Source: CAWCKS01 sp963763485 (GTDB lineage Bacteria > Pseudomonadota > Alphaproteobacteria > Rhizobiales > Xanthobacteraceae). From it: a DNA stretch of 64,000 nucleotides. Location of the stretch: NCBI GenBank assembly GCA_963763485.1, contig CAVXOW010000008.1, forward strand, positions 992,001 through 1,056,000. The letters run 5' to 3'. The notes under the pieces were generated by a model. It was given only the letters and a program-made list of their open reading frames with translations, did no database searches and was not told the DNA's origin. Below are positions 61,329 through 64,000 of this stretch, one piece after another (the stretch's first letter is position 1; every line of letters starts with the position of its first letter). Position numbers and translations under genes: made by a program.

Positions 61329-61455
61329 AACCGATGGGCATGTTGATGTGGATAACGCAGCGTGCGGCGGCGCCAATGCCGTCCGCAAAACCCCCGCAAA
61401 ATCGCGCGAAAACCTCCGCCCGATCAGCGGCTTGCGCGTCACCGGTGGTCGGCCG

Positions 61456-62869
61456 TCACCGCCACTCGCGGATGTCGACGAAGTGACCGGCGATCGCCGC
61501 CGCCGCCGCCATCGCCGGCGAGACGAGATGCGTGCGGCCCTTAAAACCCTGGCGGCCTTCAAAATTGCGGTTCGAGGTCGAGGCGCAGCGCTCTTCCGGC
61601 GCCAGCTTGTCCGGGTTCATCGCAAGGCACATCGAGCAGCCCGGCTCGCGCCATTCGAAGCCGGCCTTGAGGAAGATCTTGTCGAGGCCTTCGGCTTCGG
61701 CCTGTGCCTTCACGAGGCCCGAGCCCGGCACGATCATCGCGTTGACGTTGCCGTTGACCGTCTTGCCCTCGACCACCTTCGCCGCGGCGCGCAAGTCCTC
61801 GATGCGGCCGTTGGTGCAGGAGCCGATGAACACGCGGTCGAGCTTGATGTCGGTGATCTTGGTGCCCGCGGTGAGCCCCATGTAGGCCAGCGCGCGCTCC
61901 TTCGAGAGGCGCTTGGCTTCATCGGCGATGTCGGCCGGGTTCGGCACCTTGCCGGTCACGGTGATGACGTCTTCCGGCGAGGTGCCCCAGGTCACGACCG
62001 GCGGCAGCTTGGCCGCATCGAGGCGAATGACCTTGTCGAAGTGCGCGCCGTCGTCGCTGCGCAGCGTCTCCCAGTAGCGCAACGCCTGGTCCCACGCCTT
62101 GCCTTTCGGCGACTTCGGCCGATCCTTCAGGAACGCGAACGCCTTCTCGTCCGCCGCGATGAGACCGGCGCGCGCGCCGCCCTCGATCGACATGTTGCAC
62201 ACGGTCATGCGGCCTTCCATCGACAGCGCGCTGAAGGCTTCGCCGTAATATTCCAGCACATGGCCGGTGCCGCCGGCGGTGCCGATCTCGCCGATGATCG
62301 ACAGAATGATGTCCTTGGCGGTGACGCCGTCGGGCAGCTTGCCGTCGACGATGGCGCGCATGTTCTTCGCCTTGTTCTGGATCAGCGTCTGCGTCGCCAG
62401 AACATGCTCGACCTCGGACGTGCCGATGCCGTGCGCCAGCGCGCCGAACGCGCCATGCGTCGAGGTGTGGCTGTCGCCGCACACGATCGTGGTGCCGGGC
62501 AGGGTAAAGCCCTGCTCGGGGCCGATGATGTGGACGATGCCCTGCCGCTTGTCGAACTCGTCGTAATATTCGATGCCAAAATCTTTCGCGTTCTGCGCCA
62601 TCACGCGGATTTGCTCGGCGGATTCCGGGTCCGGATTCGGCTTGGTGCGGTCGGTGGTCGGAATGTTGTGGTCGACCACGGCGAGCGTCTTTTCCGGGCG
62701 CGCGCACCTTGCGGCCCGAAGCGCGCAGGCCCTCGAACGCCTGCGGGCTCGTCACCTCGTGAACGAGATGGCGGTCGATATAAAGCAGGCAGGTGCCGTC
62801 GGGCTGCTCGTCGACCAGATGGTCGTCCCAGATCTTGTCGTACAGCGTGCGCGGTTTACCTGATGCCAT
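61456..62869 (-). CDS. leuC: 3-isopropylmalate dehydratase large subunit, frameshifted
   Basis: LeuC carries the [4Fe-4S] cluster of isopropylmalate isomerase. Start MASGKPRTLYDKIWDDHLVD at 62869, then YIDRHLVHEVTSPQAFEGLR. After RKVRAP the frame is broken; the correct continuation VDHNIPTTDRTKPNPD is in the next frame. In coding sense GCGCCCGGAAAAG should read GCGCCGGAAAAG, one extra C near 62700. Downstream, VCGDSHTSTHGAFGALAHGI, GSCTNGRIEDLRAAA and CSMCLAMNPDKL hold the cluster Cys residues. The span is 1414 bases (3n+1); corrected it gives 470 residues, normal. Confidence 0.95.
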
Positions 62870-63054
62870 TGTCCCGATCCCAAAGCCTGATGGATGATTT
62901 CAGCCGCCGGCCACCCCGTCGCGGCCCTGCGAGCCGAAAGATCGAGCGGGTTTTACTCGGATGAAGGTTTTTGTGAAAGTATTTTGGCGCTAGTCTGACC
63001 TGCGTTAAGCCTTTGCCCAAGGGGGAGAAAAGCGCAGCAGCAAAAGGAGCGGAG

Positions 63055-63525
63055 ATGGCCAGCGAACGGCCGCCGGTTGCACCCTACCTGACAGTGACGC
63101 CCTGCCTTGGCGCCATCGCCTTCTACGGCGCTGCCTTCGGCGCGGTGCAGAAGGCGCTGATGCCCGCGCTCGACGGGCTTCGGATCATGCACTGCGAGCT
63201 CGCGATCAATGGCGGCTCGGTGTTCGTCTCGGACGCGTTCCCCGAATTTGGCAAGGCGCGCAGCCCAATGCCCGGCGAGCCAGTGACGGCTTCCGTCAGC
63301 CTCGAGTTCGACACCTATGAGAAGGTCGACGAGGTCTACAAGCGCGCCACCGCGCTCGGCGCATCCGGCGAGATGGGGCCGACCAACTCGTTCTGGGGCA
63401 CGCGCTTTGCGATCGTCCGCGATCCGTTCGGCCACCGCTGGCTGTTGAACGGCCCGCTGACGGCGAGCAATTCATCCGCCGAGAAGACGAAGGCGGGCGC
63501 GGAGAAAAAGCCGGAGAAGAAGTGA
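63055..63525 (+). CDS. VOC/PhnB-like protein
   Basis: A 156-residue protein. VAPYLTVTPCLGAIAFYGAA and the closing RFAIVRDPFGHRWLLNGPLT are characteristic of the PhnB/3-dmu-9_3-mt-like VOC group. The end is a Lys-rich tail. AAAGGAGCGGAG precedes the ATG at 63055, which is taken over an in-frame start at 63013. Confidence 0.85.
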   Translation: MASERPPVAPYLTVTPCLGAIAFYGAAFGAVQKALMPALDGLRIMHCELAINGGSVFVSDAFPEFGKARSPMPGEPVTASVSLEFDTYEKVDEVYKRATALGASGEMGPTNSFWGTRFAIVRDPFGHRWLLNGPLTASNSSAEKTKAGAEKKPEKK

Positions 63526-63543
63526 TGGAAGTGCGGAGCCTGC

Positions 63544-63690
63544 TCTCCCTCGCCCCGCTTTAGCGGGGAGAGGGTCGGGGTGAGGGGCTGCTATCCGCAT
63601 ATGCTGTGCCAATTGTCTTGCTCATTGCCTCGCCCCTCACCCGGATCGCTAAAGCGATCCGACCTCTCCCCGCATTGCGGGGAGAGGTGA
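63544..63690 (-). repeat. Composite palindromic repeat, copy 3 (inverted)
   Basis: The same unit as 46493 and 57462 in reverse direction: CTCCCTCGCCCCGC at the left and GCGGGGAGAGGTGA at the right. The centre differs. It lies between the VOC gene and the rplS terminator. Confidence 0.85.
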
Positions 63691-63705
63691 ACGAAAGGCT
63701 CATGA

Positions 63706-63740
63706 AAACAAAAAAAGCGCCGCAACCGCAGCGCTTTTTG
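63706..63740 (-). terminator. Rho-independent terminator of rplS
   Basis: Read on the minus strand, AGCGCTGC and GCGGCGCT form an eight-base stem (one G-T pair) with the loop GGTT, followed by a run of T (the A6 at 63711-63716 on the plus strand). It begins 25 bases after the rplS stop. Confidence 0.88.
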
Positions 63741-63764
63741 CATTCCGCCGATCGTGCGAAAAAA

Positions 63765-64000
63765 TTACTCGTTCGCCGCTGCGGCGCGATTATCCTGCTT
63801 CTCGACGATACGCGCCGACTTGCCGCGGCGACCGCGCAGGTAATACAGCTTGGCGCGCCGCACCTTGCCCTTGCGCACCAGCTTGATGGAATTGATCATC
63901 GGCGAATACAGCGGGAACACGCGCTCGACGCCTTCGCCGTAGGAAATCTTGCGGACGGTGAAGCTCTCGTTGAGCCCGCCACCGGAGCGGCCGATGCACA
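63765..64000 (-). CDS. rplS: 50S ribosomal protein L19 (3' part)
   Basis: The C-terminal 77 residues of L19. Visible are GGLNESFTVRKISYGEGVER, PLYSPMINSIKLVRKGKVRR and LYYLRGRRGKSARI; the end is IVEKQDNRAAAANE. The start is beyond the right edge. L19 sits at the 30S-50S interface. Its placement next to leuC is as in Bradyrhizobium-type genomes. Confidence 0.97.
   Translation of the reverse strand, partial: CIGRSGGGLNESFTVRKISYGEGVERVFPLYSPMINSIKLVRKGKVRRAKLYYLRGRRGKSARIVEKQDNRAAAANE

Noticed and set aside
61348..62964. 538-codon plus-strand frame
   Set aside because: Antisense to leuC, which has clear homology on the minus strand.
1..64000. CRISPR arrays
   Set aside because: No regularly spaced direct repeats with unique spacers were seen; all repeats are palindromic intergenic units.
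1..64000. tRNA or rRNA genes
   Set aside because: No cloverleaf with a T-loop signature or rRNA-like conserved block was found by eye; a covariance search was not possible.

Overview
The window looks like a chromosomal segment of a high-GC alphaproteobacterium of the Bradyrhizobium/Rhodopseudomonas group (Nitrobacteraceae). This is inferred from protein character, from the loose cluster rplS, leuC, leuD, leuB and asd together with an sdhCDAB operon, and from short palindromic intergenic repeats of a type common in that family. No database search was possible, so the genus is an inference.

Layout. 0-9.3 kb: small metabolic and regulatory genes (MAPEG, two VOC proteins, a BNR-repeat protein, an M15-like peptidase, a WYL regulator, EVE, RraA, a PRISE-type reductase, a CAP-domain protein). 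9.3-12.8 kb: sdhCDAB on the minus strand. 13.2-16.6 kb: TauE/SafE exporter, fasciclin protein, and a cytochrome b plus molybdopterin oxidoreductase pair. 16.6-30 kb: an accessory stretch with a CaiB-type CoA transferase, a metallopeptidase/ATP-grasp pair, nadC beside a complete IS1182-type insertion sequence, an LLM-oxidoreductase/VOC pair, a hydrolase remnant and an orphan solute-receptor pair. The gaps of this stretch carry members of a dispersed repeat. 30-41.3 kb: core and near-core genes (MFS, leuB, asd, carbonic anhydrase, HxlR plus CitE-like lyase, an oxalate-decarboxylase-like bicupin, leuD with a coupled YkgJ gene). 41.4-43.5 kb: five small secreted proteins, three sharing a D-[FI]-S-A-x-R-R motif. 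43.7-60.4 kb: transporters, clpS, a ClC channel, a phosphatase, a repeat-rich predicted metalloprotease, a thiolase/DUF35 pair, MATE, UspA, PAS-PilZ, a YcaQ-type glycosylase and a DUF559 nuclease. 60.5-64 kb: a second MAPEG gene, leuC, a VOC protein and the 3' end of rplS with its terminator.

How the genes work together. The leu genes supply two of the steps of leucine synthesis (LeuCD isomerase, LeuB dehydrogenase). asd feeds the aspartate family. sdhCDAB is respiratory complex II. Thiolase/DUF35, CaiB and CitE-like proteins suggest acyl-CoA metabolism.

The most consequential observation is that at least nine genes, including sdhB and leuC, carry one-base frameshifts, nearly all single-base insertions. 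This pattern suggests residual indel errors in the assembly rather than real gene loss, and affected genes are annotated across the shift.
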